Source: Acidobacteriota bacterium
GTDB lineage: Bacteria; Acidobacteriota; Thermoanaerobaculia; Multivoradales; J023
Assembly (NCBI GenBank): GCA_029263395.1
Contig: JAJCXO010000232.1
Coordinates: forward strand, 47,785 to 111,784
DNA length: 64,000 nt
Direction: 5' to 3'
Of this stretch, positions 34,764 through 46,900 are shown piece after piece. Position numbers and translations under genes: made by a program. A model generated the notes under the pieces. That model did not search any database and was not told the origin of the DNA. It saw only the letters and a program-made list of their open reading frames with translations. How positions within the stretch are numbered: the stretch's first letter is position 1; each line of letters opens with the position of its first letter.

Positions 34764-37178
34764 ATGCACGACATTTTGAACGACATCCGAATCGGCCTGC
34801 GGGGGCTTCGCCAGCGCCCTGGCTTCAGCCTGGTCGCCATCCTGACTCTGAGCCTCGGCATCGGCGCGACCACGGCCATGTACGCGGTGATCCAGGGTGT
34901 GCTGCTCAACCCACTCGATTATCCCGAGCCGGAACGGCTGATGTTGGTGCAGGAGAAGAACCCCGAGGCAGGTTTCCCTCGCTTCTCGCTGTCGCCGCTC
35001 AACTACCGCGACTATCGCGACATGAACCAGTCGTTCGAGTATCTTGCAGCGGCCACCGGCGCCAGCCTGGCATGGAGTCCTGAAGGCGGTGGACCGGCGC
35101 AGCAGTGGCGTGCCCGTGCGGTCACCCACGAGTTCCTCGAAGTGTTCGGCGTCAAGCCGTTGGTCGGGCGTGACTTCGGTCCAGAAGACGACCAGCCCGA
35201 CGCGCCGCCGACTGTGATGCTGGGCTACGAAACGTGGCAGAAGCTGGGAGCCGATCCGAACATTGTCGACACCGATCTAATGATCGACGGCACATCGACT
35301 CGGGTCCTCGGCGTGTTGCCGGAGGGGCTGCCCACGGCTCGCGAGGCGCTGATTCCCTTGTCCATGGATTGGGAAGAGGGTGGCCGTGGCGGCCACTGGC
35401 TGATCGGCTTCGGGCGGCTGAAAGACGGCGTCACCGTGGAAGCGGCACGGGGCGATTTGGAACACGTGGCGGCGACGCTGGAAGCTGAGTACCCCGACAG
35501 CAACTCGGGCTGGGGATCGATCGTCGACCCGCTCCAAAAACGTATGGTAGAAAATGTGGAGACGGCGCTGTGGATACTGCTCGGGGCCGTGGGTGTGGTG
35601 CTCTTGATCGCTTGCGCCAACGTCGCCAATCTCACACTGACCCGCCTCGCACGCCAGGAGCGTGACGTGGCGGTTCGCTGTGCTTTGGGCGCCGGACGCT
35701 GGCGGCTGCTGCGCCAGATGCTCAGCGAGAGCCTGGTGATCGCCATCCTGGCGGGTGGCCTGGGCCTGCTCCTGGCTCGCTTCGGGGTGCCGCTGCTGAT
35801 CCATCTCGACGCCGGCAACCTACCGCGCGCCGACTCGATCACCATCGACGGGCCGGTTTTGGGCATCAGTCTCGTCGTCACCCTCTTGACGTCACTCCTC
35901 TTCGGCTTCGCTCCCGCCTTCTCGGCAGCACGACCGGATCTGGCCGGCACCATGAAAGACGGCGGGCGCGGCCACGCTGGTGGCCGCCGCGGCGAACGGC
36001 TGCGGACCACGCTGGTGCTCGGTGAGGTGGCCTTGGCACTGATGCTCTCGATCGCCGCGGGCCTTCTCATGAAAAGCTACGGCAACCTGCTGTCGGTGGA
36101 GCCTGGTTTCGACGCCGCGCCGCTGTGGACCGCTTCGGTCAATCTACCCGCCAGCTCTTACGAGGAAGACGAGCGCAAGGTCGCCTTCTATCAGCAACTG
36201 CTCGATGAGGCGCGGGCACTACCGGGCGTCGAAGCGGCAGCCACGGTGATGCCCATGCCACTCTCGGGCAGCGACTACGTGCTGACCTTCAACATCGAAG
36301 GACGCCCGACTCCCGAACCGAACCAGTCACCCAACGCCAACATCCGCTTCGTCTCCGAAGACTACTTCGACACGTTGAACATCCCGGTCCACAAGGGCCG
36401 GACTCTGGATCGGCGCGACCGGGAAGGCTCCGAACCGGTGCTGGTGATCAACCAGGCGGCGGCTGAGACCTTCTGGAGCAACGAGGATTCACTCGGCGCC
36501 CGCATTACCTTTGGCCGCCCGGAAGACGAGGACACCGAGTGGTACAAGATCGTCGGCGTCGCCGCCAACGTCCACCACTCCTCGCTCGACGGTGAGCCTG
36601 CACCGGCGTTCTACCGCTCGGTTTACCAGGGCACGCCGGACTTCGCCACCATCGTCCTGCGCACGGCGGACGAGCCCACCACCTTGGCGGGGCCGCTACG
36701 CAGCACGGTCAGTCGCATCGACCCGGCACTGCCGCTGGCCCGAGAGCAGGCGGGTGACGCCTACCTCACCGACGCCGTCGCCGAACCCCGCTTCAACGCC
36801 ACGCTTCTCGGTGCTTTCGGGGGACTCGCCTTACTCTTGGCCGCCGTTGGTGTTTTTGGAGTCATCAGTTATACCGTGGCCCAACAAGTCCGCGAGATCG
36901 GTGTCCGCATTGCACTCGGAGCCGGCACCGGACGCATCATCCGCTGGGTTGTCGGCCGGGGATTTCGACCCGTCGCCTGGGGTATCGCAGTTGGCCTCGC
37001 CGGCGCCATGCTCACCAACCGTCTTCTCGGCAGCCTCGTCTTCGGTGTACCGACCGTCGACGTCGTGACCTACGTCACGGTCGCCGTTGGGCTCGCCATC
37101 GTAGCGTTGGCGGCGTGTTTGTTCCCAGCGCTGCGGGCGAGCCACATCGAGCCAGTGGCGATCCTGCGCGACGAGTGA
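34764..37178 (+). CDS. ADOP-type duplicated ABC transporter permease (MacB/FtsX-like)
   Basis: The 804-residue protein is a duplicated FtsX/MacB-type permease, with an N-terminal MacB_PCD periplasmic domain (about residues 50-250), a first FtsX part (about 275-400: ALWILLGAVGVVLLIACANVANLTLTRLARQERDVAVRCALGAGR) and a second PCD plus FtsX part ending AALRASHIEPVAILRDE. This duplicated arrangement without a fused ATPase is the acidobacterial duplicated orphan permease (ADOP) type. No ATPase gene is adjacent, as usual for the group. It may export or extract lipoproteins or peptides. The ATG at 34764 has GGGAG 9 bases upstream; an ATG 24 bases earlier has none. Confidence 0.88.
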   Translation: MHDILNDIRIGLRGLRQRPGFSLVAILTLSLGIGATTAMYAVIQGVLLNPLDYPEPERLMLVQEKNPEAGFPRFSLSPLNYRDYRDMNQSFEYLAAATGASLAWSPEGGGPAQQWRARAVTHEFLEVFGVKPLVGRDFGPEDDQPDAPPTVMLGYETWQKLGADPNIVDTDLMIDGTSTRVLGVLPEGLPTAREALIPLSMDWEEGGRGGHWLIGFGRLKDGVTVEAARGDLEHVAATLEAEYPDSNSGWGSIVDPLQKRMVENVETALWILLGAVGVVLLIACANVANLTLTRLARQERDVAVRCALGAGRWRLLRQMLSESLVIAILAGGLGLLLARFGVPLLIHLDAGNLPRADSITIDGPVLGISLVVTLLTSLLFGFAPAFSAARPDLAGTMKDGGRGHAGGRRGERLRTTLVLGEVALALMLSIAAGLLMKSYGNLLSVEPGFDAAPLWTASVNLPASSYEEDERKVAFYQQLLDEARALPGVEAAATVMPMPLSGSDYVLTFNIEGRPTPEPNQSPNANIRFVSEDYFDTLNIPVHKGRTLDRRDREGSEPVLVINQAAAETFWSNEDSLGARITFGRPEDEDTEWYKIVGVAANVHHSSLDGEPAPAFYRSVYQGTPDFATIVLRTADEPTTLAGPLRSTVSRIDPALPLAREQAGDAYLTDAVAEPRFNATLLGAFGGLALLLAAVGVFGVISYTVAQQVREIGVRIALGAGTGRIIRWVVGRGFRPVAWGIAVGLAGAMLTNRLLGSLVFGVPTVDVVTYVTVAVGLAIVALAACLFPALRASHIEPVAILRDE

Positions 37179-37241
37179 GCCGGGGTCGATCCTGGCGGCT
37201 GGCTAGATCCGGATGCCGCCGACAAACGGATCAGCAGATGC

Positions 37242-38348
37242 ATGCCCCACCGAACAACGTCGAGCCTCGTTTCATCAACCATCTGCCGATGCCTGGCTGG
37301 CGGCCTACTTGCCCTGCTGTTGCAGGGCTGCCTGCTCGTTGCGATCCGTCCGACCGGAAAGGGCATCGGCGTCAAGGCCAAGGATCTACCGCAAGTGTCG
37401 TCCTTGGACGGCGACAAGGTTTACAGCCTCATCGGCCCCGACCGAATTCCGGCAATCGACGATCCGCAGTTCGTACAGGCGGACCAGGCCGACTTCATGG
37501 CCGACGATGAATGGGTGCTCGGGGTGGTTGTCGAAGGCGAGGCGAAGGCTTATTCGCTGTGGCACCTCGACCGCCACGAAATTGTCAACGATTGGATGGG
37601 CGGCGAGCCAATCGCCGCCACCTGGTGACCGCTGGCTCACACGGGCGTCGTGTACGTCCGCCCTCAGTCAAAAGACGGAGACGCTTCCACCCTCGGGGTA
37701 TCGGGCAAGCTGTGGCGAGACGCTCTGGTGATGTACGACCGGCACTCGCGATCGCTTTGGTCCCAGGTTGACGGACGTGCTTGGGCCGGTCCAATGGTCG
37801 GCCAGACTCTGACCAAGATTCCGTCCCAAGTCAGTACCTGGGCGACCTGGAAAAACCAACACCCAAACACCCAAGTGTTGGTCAAGCCGGCGCTCGAGAA
37901 GTCACCCTACTCCAGTTACTTCGAGCGCGCCTCCTGGGTAGGCCTACCCTGGACCCGTATCAGCCGTGACAACCGGCTACCGGCAAAAACCCTCATCATC
38001 GGTATCGAGCTCGGCGACTCGTCGGCTCTTGCCATCCCCACCGAGCAACTGGAGCGCGAAGGTTGGATCAGCGGCGAGGTGGCAGGCCTGCCCGTTCTAG
38101 TGGGTGCACCGCAGGACCCTAGGGCTGCCCTGGCCTACGTCCGGCGGATCGGGAATCGTGAACTCGACTTCTCCACCAGCACAGAGGGTGTTTATCTAAT
38201 CGATCAGCAGACCGGAAGCCGCTGGCAGTGGGCAACCGGCGCTGCCGTTTCTGGTCCGCTGGCTGGGGAGAAACTAATGCCTCTTCAGACCACGCCGATC
38301 TACTGGGCCACTTGGACCGCGTTCCATCCCGACACTGTGCTCTGGTAA
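37242..38348 (+). CDS. DUF3179-family lipoprotein with in-frame UGA (selenocysteine candidate)
   Basis: One uninterrupted frame of 369 codons contains a single internal TGA at 37626-37628; both halves are DUF3179. The N-terminus has a lipoprotein signal (LALLLQGC). Before the TGA comes SLWHLDRHEIVNDWMGGEPIAATW, matching the family's YPLRILNWHEIVND and TYCPLC approach; after it comes PLAHTGVVYVR, then LGVSGKLWRDALVMYDRHSRSLWSQ. The TGA therefore sits at the family's first Cys of CPLC; the second Cys is Ala here. A hairpin begins six bases after the TGA (separate entry). Sec insertion would give a full 368-residue protein; without it a 128-residue fragment results. A nonsense mutation or sequencing error from TGC/TGT is the alternative. 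The family's function is unknown. Confidence 0.6.
37629..37658 (+). promoter_or_regulatory. Candidate bacterial SECIS-like hairpin after the in-frame UGA
   Basis: GGC (37634-37636), a two-base internal loop, then ACACG (37639-37643) pair with CGTGT (37649-37653), two bases and GTC (37656-37658); the apical loop is GGCGT (37644-37648). Bacterial SECIS elements have a G within the first two loop bases about 16-37 bases after the UGA. Here the loop starts with GG, 15 bases after the UGA, so the fit is borderline in distance and the stem is short. Confidence 0.35.
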
Positions 38349-38386
38349 ATCCCGTGCTGTGGTAGTCCCGTGCTCTGGTAGGTCCC
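38336..38386. repeat. Short tandem repeat at the 3' end of the DUF3179 gene
   Basis: Three imperfect 16-17 bp units of the type GTGCTCTGGTAAATCCC and GTGCTGTGGTAGTCCC start in the last codons and run past the stop. They are another example of short repeats abutting gene ends in this window. Confidence 0.6.
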
Positions 38387-38454
38387 GGCTGGCGCGATGG
38401 TGATTGGGCCCGTGTAATGCAATACGCCGGCTAAAGCCGGCTTCAGCCAGCGCA

Positions 38455-38490
38455 GCTGATAGCACGGGGATTTAGGCCCGTGCTATCAGC
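38455..38490. terminator. Bidirectional terminator-like hairpin between DUF3179 and katG
   Basis: GCTGATAGCACGGG and CCCGTGCTATCAGC form a perfect 14-bp stem with an 8-base loop. It lies between convergent genes; a second small hairpin (GCCGGC/GCCGGC) occurs at about 38426-38441. No long U-tract is seen. Confidence 0.7.
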
Positions 38491-38517
38491 GCTTGTCGCT
38501 CCGGCTATTCGCTCAAA

Positions 38518-40728
<2,211 letters not shown>

Positions 40729-40939
40729 CTAACTGGAAATAGGTGTTCTTCGTATTTTTAGGGTTGTGGGTGAACGTGTGGGATCCTGGGTGGGACGCGG
40801 TACTGTCGGGGCGCAGTCCTGGCGATTGCAGAACCGCCGGTGACAGCACCTCTCGGTGTGTCAGATGGCTCTGGCTTCAGGCAGGGGCTAACTGCACACA
40901 AGTACACCCATGGGGATTAGAGGTTCGCGAGTTGGCTTG

Positions 40940-41440
40940 CTAGATCTGCTTTGGGCCAGCTCGCTTCCCCTTGCTCGAACTCTGCAACGGTCCCGATCGG
41001 GCCGCTTTTTTTCCGTCATCCGGAGCCGCCTTCTGGCATGACGGACAGCGCCCCCAGTAGATGACTTCGGCTTCGTCGATCTCGAACGCGTGATCGTCGT
41101 CCGCGATGAGGCACGGTGCCTCCCCGAGAGCACAGTCGATATCGAACGTCATGCCGCAGCCTCGGCAAATCAGGTGATGATGATTGTCACCTACCCGATC
41201 CTCATAACGAGCCGCAGATCCCGCCGGCTGGATTCGACGGACGAGATTCTTCTCGGCCAAGGCACTGAGGGTGTCGTAAACCGCCTGGCGAGAAATGGAT
41301 CCGATGACTCCCCGAACATCGTCGATCAGCTCGTCGGCTGTGGCATGGGGATGCGACGACACGGCACGCATGATGGCCAGCCGTTGAGCCGTCACCTGCA
41401 GGCCGTTCTCGCGAAGGAGTTTGTCGATATCGCTGTGCAT
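40940..41440 (-). CDS. Fur/PerR-family metalloregulator
   Basis: The 166-residue protein has the Fur winged HTH ([29 protein letters not shown], then [23 protein letters not shown]), the metal region [18 protein letters not shown] with Cys-x-x-Cys, and a C-terminal CPSC structural-zinc pair in GRCPSCQK. It matches Fur-family peroxide regulators (PerR/FurA-like), which is supported by katG downstream. The C-terminus has a Lys-rich extra tail (KKAARSG...[10 protein letters not shown]). There is no ribosome site; the ATG is next to a TGATCA repeat, so the mRNA may be leaderless and autoregulated. Metal and peroxide sensing are inferred. Confidence 0.9.
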   Translation of the reverse strand: MHSDIDKLLRENGLQVTAQRLAIMRAVSSHPHATADELIDDVRGVIGSISRQAVYDTLSALAEKNLVRRIQPAGSAARYEDRVGDNHHHLICRGCGMTFDIDCALGEAPCLIADDDHAFEIDEAEVIYWGRCPSCQKAAPDDGKKAARSGPLQSSSKGKRAGPKQI

Positions 41441-41443
41441 GAT

Positions 41444-41459
41444 GTGATCATGTGATCAT
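41444..41459. promoter_or_regulatory. Probable autoregulatory operator of the Fur/PerR-type gene
   Basis: Two direct copies of GTGATCAT, each containing the palindrome TGATCA, lie 4 to 20 bases upstream of the start codon. Fur-family regulators bind A/T-rich inverted hexamers at such sites; I did not find a clear second copy at katG. Confidence 0.5.
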
Positions 41460-41640
41460 GAATTCTGGACTCAGTCAAGTATTTGATCGAGTCAACTTCT
41501 GATCGCACGACCTGTCTGGCCTTCTATGGGCCACTCATCAGATGACTCCACATTTGTTGCTCTATCCGCTTAGAATGCCCGGACACCAGAGAAGACCCAA
41601 CTTGTAATCCAGGCGGCTACCTTTTTCTTGGAGATGTGCG

Positions 41641-43008
41641 ATGCGCTATTCTTCCGCCGACCTCATGGTCACCCCCTTCCTTCGCCTCCTCAGCGCCACG
41701 CGCGCTGCGGTCACCGGCCACCCTCGCCGGGTCTTACTCGCGACGTTGGTCGCCTTAATAATGGCTGGACCGTCGAAGGCGCAGACCGGTAACAAACCCG
41801 AGGGTTCTATAGCTGGCGAGACTTCGACCTCAGTGCCGCCCGCGAGCGGTCTCGAGTGGCTCGAGAAGACGATGGCACGGGAGGTTGAGTTGATACAGCC
41901 TCGTCCCCTGGTGGAGCAGAAGGGTACCTTTCGTAGCCTGGTGCCGGCCAAGATACTGGCCCCCCCGGTTTTGACCGAAGGGGTTTATTACACCCAACTG
42001 GACATCGGCACCACGGTTCCGATGGAATGTTATTTTTATACCGAACCGCTAGATATGGCGGGCGACCTTGTGGCGCTGGCAGAGGTGGTGCTCGGGCACC
42101 TCGAGAAACAGGCTGGCGAAATCGTGATGCGTGGGGTCGAGAAAATCGAGGCTGGCGCGGTTGACGGCAGTCCCTTCTTAGGCCTGTCGTGGATGTATCG
42201 CACCCTAGGTGACAATGGGCCTCTCGTCTGGCAGCTGAAGCAGCGGCTCGGGCGACGGGGTGCCGGCTCTGTCTACTGTATTCACAATGAGGTTGGTTAC
42301 TCAGCAACTTTTGCACGCGCCTTCGAACAGATCCTTGGGAGTGTGCAATGGTCAGCGTCGTCTCCCCTGCCGTTTTATTCCGAAATCGCCGTCGTCGAAA
42401 TTCGGGGAACCCCGTGCGGTATCGCCCACAACACCTACACCGTCGACGAAGAAGGTGATGTGCGGGGCGATCAAATCCAAAGCCTGCTGCTGCAAGTGGA
42501 TGCTCGAACGCTGTCGACTTCCGATTCGTATGACGTCGAGTTCTCGGATCCTGAAGGTCAACTGATCAACGAGCTCAGCATCGACGCTAAACAGGGCGAG
42601 ATCTCGACCAATCTGAGTCTGGCTCCCAGCGAAGAAGGATTCTGGGATGTCTCCGGAATCCTTCAGGGCAAGGACTTCTCGGCCCAGATTGATGCTCAAC
42701 CCCTGCTCTCCTCCTATGGTCAAGCGCTGGCGATGCGAGACTTCATGGCCGATCCGGAGACGCAACGTGGACAGCTTTCGTTTCGCTCCTGGATGCCCGG
42801 CACCGATCCGACCGTCATCTCGCCGATCACGGTCGACTTCGGGGAGAAGACAGCCGAAGGGTTCCACGCCAAACTGGACGTTGCTGGCGTCGTGATGGAA
42901 ACCATCCTGGATAGCCAAGGCTCTGCGATCAGCGCCAAGGTCGACCTGGGAGCCATCAGCATGACCCTGCGAAGGATCCATGTCGAAGGCACGCTGTTAA
43001 CTCCCTGA
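41641..43008 (+). CDS. Secreted protein of unknown function (upstream of the transglutaminase-like gene)
   Basis: The 455-residue protein has a signal peptide after a basic N-terminus (RRVLLATLVALIMAGPSKAQ, cut near residue 48). The rest is largely beta-rich with few helices and many Asp/Glu; I do not recognise a family. One segment (about 90-190) contains a Cys-rich YFYTEPLDMAGDLVALAEVVL part. The stop is 13 bases before the transglutaminase gene, so the two are probably one operon and act in the same compartment outside the inner membrane. The second gene's cysteine-peptidase-like fold suggests the pair modifies or cross-links something, but this is conjecture. Confidence 0.6.
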   Translation: MRYSSADLMVTPFLRLLSATRAAVTGHPRRVLLATLVALIMAGPSKAQTGNKPEGSIAGETSTSVPPASGLEWLEKTMAREVELIQPRPLVEQKGTFRSLVPAKILAPPVLTEGVYYTQLDIGTTVPMECYFYTEPLDMAGDLVALAEVVLGHLEKQAGEIVMRGVEKIEAGAVDGSPFLGLSWMYRTLGDNGPLVWQLKQRLGRRGAGSVYCIHNEVGYSATFARAFEQILGSVQWSASSPLPFYSEIAVVEIRGTPCGIAHNTYTVDEEGDVRGDQIQSLLLQVDARTLSTSDSYDVEFSDPEGQLINELSIDAKQGEISTNLSLAPSEEGFWDVSGILQGKDFSAQIDAQPLLSSYGQALAMRDFMADPETQRGQLSFRSWMPGTDPTVISPITVDFGEKTAEGFHAKLDVAGVVMETILDSQGSAISAKVDLGAISMTLRRIHVEGTLLTP

Positions 43009-43021
43009 CTCTTATTTCGAA

Positions 43022-43825
43022 ATGACTTGCGTCAACAATCGATTACGCTCCGCCCGGCTGATGAGATGGCTTATTGGCGTGCTGTGCCTCGCTTGGCTGC
43101 CAGCGTCTGAAGCAGAAGACTTCACCTACCTCCACGAGATTCCGATCCGGACTCCCGCGGAGGGTCTCGTGCCAGGCGTGCCACCGAAGATCATTCTGGA
43201 GGTCAGTGACCCTGCCGCAACGATAGCCGCAATACCCCATGCCAAGCGCCAGGGTGAAACGACGCTCCTGCTCGACCTCGCCGACCTGTCGGAGGCCACA
43301 GATCCACCGACCGACGCGCACCGGCTGCCGAGTTTCTTCGTTGACTACGACGAACCGGACGTTGTGGCGTTGAGCCAGCGGCTGACCAATGAGCTCGGCG
43401 CCGAGCCGTCCATTGAACAGCTGACAAACTTCGCTTCCGCTGCCATTCCCCAGAAGATGTTGGGGCGCGGTTGGGACTTGGCTTCCCGGGTCGCAGCGCA
43501 CGGCGAAGGGGATTGTACCGAACATGCGGTGCTGCTTGCCGCGGTGGCCCGAGCTGCCGGCCGCTCAGCCCGCGTTGTGGTTGGCACCGCATTCGTCGAG
43601 CTGGACGATCGGTTCCATGCCTATGGGCATGCATGGACGGAGATCCACGATGGCCAAAGCTGGCAGCGGGCCGACGCAACGAGGATCGACCAGGGCTCGG
43701 TGGTCTATTACCTGCCGCAGCTCCGGCTGACCAACGAAGGCCCGGGATATCGATTCGCGTTGACGGTCGCGCTCCAGAAAACACTCCCCAAGTCGGTCGA
43801 AATTTTGGCGACGGATCCTCCGTAG
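43022..43825 (+). CDS. Exported transglutaminase-like protein
   Basis: The 267-residue protein has a signal peptide (LIGVLCLAWLPASEAE) and a transglutaminase-like core in its second half. The nucleophile lies in GEGDCTEHAVLLAAVARAAG (Cys), the His in YGHAWTEIHDG and the Asp in QRADATRI. All three are present, so the fold should be active as an amidase or protease. Proteins of this kind act on peptides or polymers outside the cytoplasm. The start ATG lies 13 bases after the secreted protein gene. A convergent hairpin follows before the STAND genes. Confidence 0.83.
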   Translation: MTCVNNRLRSARLMRWLIGVLCLAWLPASEAEDFTYLHEIPIRTPAEGLVPGVPPKIILEVSDPAATIAAIPHAKRQGETTLLLDLADLSEATDPPTDAHRLPSFFVDYDEPDVVALSQRLTNELGAEPSIEQLTNFASAAIPQKMLGRGWDLASRVAAHGEGDCTEHAVLLAAVARAAGRSARVVVGTAFVELDDRFHAYGHAWTEIHDGQSWQRADATRIDQGSVVYYLPQLRLTNEGPGYRFALTVALQKTLPKSVEILATDPP

Positions 43826-43904
43826 TACCGGCGCCTGTTGGCGCTTCATCGCCAAGGAACAGCCGGAATCGGCCAGACTGAGGGCTGGCGCGAAGCCTGT
43901 CTTG

Positions 43905-43919
43905 AGCCCCAAAGGGGCT
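43905..43919. terminator. Small hairpin between convergent transglutaminase and STAND genes
   Basis: AGCCCC and GGGGCT flank an AAA loop, lying between the transglutaminase stop and the end of the STAND gene. It resembles interspersed palindromes of GC-rich genomes and may serve as a weak terminator. Confidence 0.4.
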
Positions 43920-43970
43920 GGATGACAAAACCCGGGGCAAGCGAAGCGCCGCACCGGGTAGGGCCGCCCC

Positions 43971-46900
43971 TTATTCCTCGCGCGAGCTCCGGCCCAGGAT
44001 CCCACTCTCGAAAAGGTTCTCCGGCGGCCGCGCGATATGACGGCGACCGGCTTCGGAGGTCTGCTGACCCGCCCAATCAACAAAATTCCAGAACCGAGCC
44101 GGATCGGCGACCCCGAGAGTCGCGAGGCCGTCACGATGAGTGAAGGACGCGGGGTCGTCCCCCCGAAGCTCGAGCCACCGCTGGATCAGAGCCACGCGGT
44201 CCGCGGGCAAACAGGTGGGCCATTTGAGCAGGTCGAGGAGGACGTCGGTGTCGTTCGGACCCGCCAAAGCAGCGGCGGCGGCACAGGGGGGCCGTCCGAG
44301 ATGGCGGGTGCGACGGACCACCTGCTGCAAGAGCTCGGAGTCCTCCCCCAGGCGACGAGCTGCGCCGAGGAACGTGGCGTTGAGCCACTGATCGATCGGC
44401 CGGGCTCTCCATTCGACCGGTGAGCTCTCCAATGTGTCCAGGACGGCCACGGCAAGCCGCCGAGCCGGCGCGCGGGGAAGCCGCAGGAGCAGGCTCTCCG
44501 AGACTTCCCAAGGGATCTCCGAACCGATCTCGAGAGCCTGACGAAAAACCCTCGGCACCATCGTTTGCACCTCGTCCACCGGCATGTGGCCAGCCATGCT
44601 GGCGAGGGATTCCACGCTCCACGAGCCTTTCGCCCATTGTTCCGAGAGGTCGGCGCCGAGACCGATAATCGCCATCTGAAGGGCGCTCGACGCACCACGC
44701 CGGAGGATCTTGGGATCGACATGACCGTCGAGGATCTGCAGGGCACCGGCGAAATCCGCAAGGGTGACGCTGCCGAAAATCAATCCGTCCTCGGAGCGGT
44801 CGGCGACAACACCTTCCATCCGTCTCGCGATGTCGAGAGCGGCACGATTCAGCAAGTCCGCGCCCAGGGGCTCTTCGAGCTTCACCAACAGGCGGCACCA
44901 CAGCTGGGGGTTGTGCCAGGAAGTTTTGGCCATCTGCCGCTCGAGATCTTCCCGGATCCCCTTCAGCCAGGGCAGGGGCCAATCCCGCGCCGCGGCGTCA
45001 TTCGCCCCTGCCATGAAGCGCACCGCCAGCAGATCGAGTTCGAGAATTTTCTCCTCTCCCCAACTTGCGAGGAGGTCGTCGTCAGCGATTTGCCTTCGCA
45101 GCTGCTCAGCGGCGTGGACAATCCTCGGAGCCAGATCGCTCACCCCGGAAGAAGGTAGACGATCGGCCAGGGCGCTGAGGGCCTCGGTTGCAAAGTGGAG
45201 TGCATCCGAAACGGATGGCTTGGATCTGTGATGCTGGGGATCCTCCAGGGTCGTGACCAGCAGCTCAGCCAAGGCCGGGGCCGTCGCCTCATCCGCCACA
45301 CCGGCGATCTGGATCAAGTAGCCTCCGGCCTTGGGTCGGTCAAAAGAGAAGGGGCTCTTTTCATCGTCCGCGATCCGCGCCAGCCAAAGCTCCGCCAACC
45401 GCCCAGGCCAAGGAGCTCCCAGATCGATCGCCAAGGTGTTGGCGGACCAGTAGAGGCTCTGCAAGAGGGTCTCGTCCCGCGTCTCTCTCAGCGTCTCCAG
45501 CACACGCTCGAGGATCCGCTCCTCCAAACCTCCGTCGATCTGCCGCGTGAAGTGGGTCAGCCAGGCCACAGAGTAGGGAGAGGCGTCCTCGGCAAGGACC
45601 GACTCGGCGAAGCGGCCGGCCGTCTGAGGATCGCCGCCGTCGAATTGTGACAGGAGGACCACGCAGGAGGCCACCAGATTCGAATCTTCGGGGGTCTCGG
45701 CGAGACAGGCGGGGGTGATTACCTCGCGGACATAACGCTCGTGGCGCTCCCCGTCGAGGCCGCTCAGAGCGACGAGGATGGCGTCCCGGTGGGCCAGGAA
45801 ACGTCGCCCGTTGACCGAGCTCTCGAGGAAGGTGGCGAGGGCCGCCTGGCGCGCCGACGGCGAGGCCGCGGCCAGGCCCCACAGCGCACGCACCTCCTGA
45901 ATGTCGAGCACCTCGTCCTCGACGTCGAAGGCCCGGGCCAGATCCTGTCCCGTCTCCTCGGCGCGATACCAGGAATATCCGAGTCCGGCCAGTAGGACCC
46001 AAAGCACCCCGGCATTGAACAGGAGGCGCGGTGCGCTGCAGGCGACGAAACGACGATGAGCCGCGAAGCGTAGGCGGCCCCTAAGCCTCTCCCAGAACAG
46101 GCGGACGAGGGATATCGGGCCCAGCAGAGCACCCGTCTTGCGCCAGCCCTGGGCGCCCTCGAAGAGCTCGGCGCGGCCTGCGAGGAGGGTCTGCCAGCGG
46201 CGACGCTTGGCGTCGAGGGCAACAATCGCCCGCGCCAAATAATCGTGGTAAAGGCTCCAAACCTCCCCCTGTTCTGGATCCCAGCGGCGCCGGACCAAGC
46301 CTTCGCGCTCGAGGGAGCGGAGGAGGGTCTGGAGCGTCTCCGGCGACGCACCCGCCCAATCCCCCGACGCCGTTACAAGCTCGTCGAGGGTCTTGATGTC
46401 ACTCCTCGGTATGTCGCGATTCGGTATGTCACTCCCTGGAGGGCCGCTGTGCTGGCCTGTCATCAGCCGCCGCAAAAGGGACAGCGCCGCGGCTTTGCCC
46501 CCTGGCCCTCGGCTCAGCCGACCCTCGAGATAGGCAGCCTCGAGCCCTCCCGCACCTCCCGCTTTACGCAGGGCGCCAGGAGTCAGAGGTCGAAGGCCGG
46601 TGAGCCCTCCCAGCACGACGCGCAGCTGGATCGGTAAGACGCCTTCCGAATCGGCGGCGTCGAGCTCTTGCGCCAGCACCTCGACAACCTGCCGAAAGCC
46701 GTTGTCCGGACGAGAAACCGCCCCCTCGTGCATCACATGGTCCACCACCGTCTTGACGTGGACCGCCGCCAGTCGGCGCACTAGGAACGTTTCGGGCGTT
46801 TCGGGCGCTTCGAACCAGAACGAACGCAGCCCGCCCGCCACGTCGCTGCGCACTGCAAACACAGCGTGCAGGGCGCCAGCGCGCAACAACCGGCGGAGGT

